From contig CAAEOU010000171.1 of NCBI GenBank assembly GCA_900757695.1, positions 1 through 32,186 on the forward strand: DNA of 32,186 bases, written 5' to 3'. The notes beneath the pieces are model-generated. The model was not told the origin of the DNA, searched no databases, and saw only the letters and a program-made list of their open reading frames with translations. This DNA is from an uncultured Oscillospiraceae bacterium (GTDB lineage: Bacteria > Bacillota_A > Clostridia > Oscillospirales > Oscillospiraceae). Numbering within the stretch: position 1 is the stretch's first letter; each line of letters starts with the position of its first letter. A program made the position numbers and the translations under genes. This document shows positions 30,332 to 32,186 of this stretch, piece by piece.

Positions 30332-30970
30332 ATGTTCATGGCGACAGAAATTGAAATGAAGCTCGGGGTGCCCAGTGAGGATGTACTGCGTCAGGTGCTG
30401 GAGGATCCGGAGCTGACCCAATATATGAAGGATGACTATGTGACCCGGCATATGCACAGCAGCTATTACGACACTGCGGACGGACAGCTCAACCGCAGAA
30501 AGTGGACCCTGCGGCTTCGGGATGAGGGCGGCCAGAAGGTGGCGGCCTTTAAGACGGCGAATATGAGCGATGACGCAGGCTTTTTCACCCGCAACGAGTG
30601 GCAGTGTCTGGTGGACAATGTGGAGGATGCAATCCCGCTGCTGATCGATCAGGGAGCCCCCAGAGAGCTGAAGAATATTCTCAAGGGCAAGCCACTGGTG
30701 GAATGCTGCGGCGCAGATTTTGACCGAAAATCCGTATGCCTGTATCTGGATGAGGGGGTTCGGGTGGAAATTGCCGGAGATTTGGGATACCTGTTCTCCG
30801 GGGAAAAGCGGGAGCCCATTTGCGAGCTGGAATTGGAGCTACTCTACGGAGATGCCGGAAGCCTGCCGCCCCTGTGCAGCCAGCTGTTGGCGGAATATGG
30901 CCTCCACGAAGAAACACGCAGCAAATACCAGCGGGCAAGAGCCCTGGGGGAAAAGAACATCGAAGAATAA
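30332..30970 (+). CDS. CYTH-domain protein (triphosphate tunnel metalloenzyme family)
   Basis: This 212-residue protein carries the family signature E-x-E-x-K as EIEMK at residues 6-10. The alternating charged strands of the beta-barrel tunnel follow: WTLRLRDEGGQKVAAFK, then VRVEIAGD and ICELELEL. CYTH enzymes hydrolyse inorganic triphosphate or thiamine triphosphate, and a few are adenylate cyclases; in Clostridia the first is most likely (inference). AAAGGA lies 5 bases before ATG 30332, and a second ATG at 30338 is also possible. It is monocistronic and divergent from spoIIE. Nothing in the neighbourhood narrows the substrate. Confidence 0.9.
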   Translation: MFMATEIEMKLGVPSEDVLRQVLEDPELTQYMKDDYVTRHMHSSYYDTADGQLNRRKWTLRLRDEGGQKVAAFKTANMSDDAGFFTRNEWQCLVDNVEDAIPLLIDQGAPRELKNILKGKPLVECCGADFDRKSVCLYLDEGVRVEIAGDLGYLFSGEKREPICELELELLYGDAGSLPPLCSQLLAEYGLHEETRSKYQRARALGEKNIEE

Positions 30971-30972
30971 GG

Positions 30973-31000
30973 AAGCGGAGCGCCGGCTGGCGCTCCGCTT
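30973..31000. terminator. Bidirectional terminator between the CYTH and aminopeptidase genes
   Basis: AAGCGGAGCGCC and GGCGCTCCGCTT form a perfect 12-bp stem with a 4-nt loop, between convergent genes. Confidence 0.8.
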
Positions 31001-31009
31001 TGCGCTGTG

Positions 31010-32186
31010 TTAAAATGCAAAATTTCCGTTTACAAATACCGGGATTTCCCTGCCGTCATGGGTGATACCGGTAATGGAAAGATCCCGGGTGCCTACCATG
31101 AAATCCACATGGGTAATGGACTGGTTGAGGCCCAGAGCCTTCTGCCCCTCTGCATCCAGCAGCTCGCCGCCCTTTACGCAGTTGGGATAGGCGGAACCGA
31201 AGGCCAGATGACAGGAGGCGTTTTCGTCAAACAGCGTGTTGTAAAAGAGAATGCCGGTGCTGCGAATGGGGGAATCAAAGGGCACAAGGGCCACTTCTCC
31301 CAGATAGGAGGCGCCTTCATCCACGGAGATGGCGGACCGGAGATATTCCTCGCCGATCTCTGCATGGACGTCCACGATCTTTCCGTCCTGAAAATCCAGA
31401 TAGAAGTCCTTGACCAGATTACCGTCCAGAGCAAGGGGCAGGGCTGCATAGACCCGTCCGTTGACGCCATCCCGCTGGGGGGCTGTGAAGACCTCCTCCG
31501 TGGGCATGTTGGCAACGAACTCTATGCCGGCGGCACTGTCCTCACTGCCGCCCTGCCAGATGTGATGGGCCGGAAGGGTAACGGTGAGGTCGGTACCCAG
31601 ACTGTTTTGATAGTGGAGCGCCTTAAAATCATAGTCATTGAGGATCCGGCAGCGCCGGGCACAGGTATCCACATGCTCCCGCCAGCGGGCCACGGCAGTA
31701 CCATCACCGGAAATTCGGCAGGCGGTGAAAATGGCGTTCCACAGGGCATCGATGGCATCGCCTTCTGACTTGTCCGGGAAGACCTTCTTTGCCCAGTCGG
31801 CAGTGGGGTAGGCACCGATGGACCACTGGAATTTTCCTGCGGTCATGGCGTCATAGTAGCCCAGAAGCGCCGTGCCACGAACCCGCCGCCATGCCTGAAT
31901 CCGCTGGGGCTCCACATCCTTCAGCAGCTCCGGGTCACTGCTGTCGATGCTGAGTACCGGATTCTGATGCTCGGTCATATAGTCAAATTTTGCTTGCTGA
32001 TAGCTGGGAAACTCGGAGAACACTGCCTCGTCTGATTTGAGAAAACGAAGGCGGGAAACAAAATCATCGGTCCAGTCTACGATGACATCCCGGGCACCGG
32101 CCGCCAATGCCGCCTCGGCGCAAAGCCGCATCAGAGGGGCACAGTCAATGGTTCCGGCAATTCGGGGCGTCTGGCCGGGCTGGACG
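31010..32186 (-). CDS. M29-family aminopeptidase (AmpS/PepS type), N-terminus outside the window
   Basis: The frame stays open to the window edge (VQPGQTPRIAGTIDCAPLMR...), so a short N-terminal piece is missing. The visible 391 residues contain M29 landmarks. These are EFVANMPTEEVFTAP, the metal-binding acidic stretch HAEIGEEYL, the metal ligands in ENASCHLAFGSAY, and HVDFMVGT near the C-terminus. These cytoplasmic two-metal peptidases remove N-terminal residues from peptides during protein turnover. The length fits the usual 400-415 residues. It is convergent with the CYTH gene and separated from it by a shared terminator. Confidence 0.93.
   Translation of the reverse strand, partial: VQPGQTPRIAGTIDCAPLMRLCAEAALAAGARDVIVDWTDDFVSRLRFLKSDEAVFSEFPSYQQAKFDYMTEHQNPVLSIDSSDPELLKDVEPQRIQAWRRVRGTALLGYYDAMTAGKFQWSIGAYPTADWAKKVFPDKSEGDAIDALWNAIFTACRISGDGTAVARWREHVDTCARRCRILNDYDFKALHYQNSLGTDLTVTLPAHHIWQGGSEDSAAGIEFVANMPTEEVFTAPQRDGVNGRVYAALPLALDGNLVKDFYLDFQDGKIVDVHAEIGEEYLRSAISVDEGASYLGEVALVPFDSPIRSTGILFYNTLFDENASCHLAFGSAYPNCVKGGELLDAEGQKALGLNQSITHVDFMVGTRDLSITGITHDGREIPVFVNGNFAF

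Overview
This window comes from an endospore-forming, low-oxygen Firmicute (class Clostridia). The moderately GC-rich coding sequence and gene mix resemble gut Oscillospiraceae; that family-level placement is inference. The spore evidence is direct: a SpoIIID gene (22366-22614) with a sigma-E-type promoter, and a SpoIIE gene (28076-30106) with a 21-bp-spaced promoter as known for Spo0A-activated spoIIE. There are no rRNA, tRNA, CRISPR or phage genes.

Layout. 1-549: C-terminal end of a flavin-dependent reductase-like protein. 615-2297 (minus): Na+/amino-acid symporter behind a single-aptamer glycine riboswitch with its own terminator and promoter. 2508-4146: short-chain dehydrogenase, then a TetR regulator. 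4147-5125: gene debris, including a 92-codon chimera of an iron-dependent alcohol dehydrogenase N-terminus and a flavodoxin C-terminus. 5279-6628: citrate synthase. 6797-9574: divergent FAD reductase-like and AraC-family genes. 9611-15719: two paralogous solute-binding lipoproteins with no ABC permease in view, a low-molecular-weight phosphatase, and a 607-residue beta-helix protein apparently in an operon with the second lipoprotein. 15865-18837: LysR regulator and an Old-Yellow-Enzyme/2,4-dienoyl-CoA-reductase-like Fe-S flavoenzyme, followed by a small MITE-like nested palindrome. 19020-22314: esterase and MFS transporter, divergent from a LysR gene broken by one amber codon. 22366-22614: spoIIID. 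22672-24465: a 2x[4Fe-4S]-FAD reductase-like protein, paralogous to the first gene. 24629-26440: ftsH. 26592-26961: a small transcription unit of unclear content. 27007-27837: RmlD-like reductase. 28076-30106: spoIIE. 30332-30970: CYTH-domain protein. 31010-32186: M29 aminopeptidase, cut by the window edge.

How the genes may work together. The accessory half (1-24465) is rich in soluble flavoenzymes (three FAD_binding_2 proteins and one OYE-type), an SDR, an esterase, an MFS carrier and lipoprotein binders, most with an adjacent regulator (TetR, AraC, two LysR). This is a set of separately switched modules for taking up and reducing organic substrates, not one long operon. None of the three flavoproteins carries the carboxylate-clamping Arg motif of classical fumarate reductases, so their substrates are open. 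The least explained unit is the LysR - solute-binding lipoprotein - beta-helix locus (12089-16812). The right end (from 22366) is mostly conserved sporulation and housekeeping sequence.
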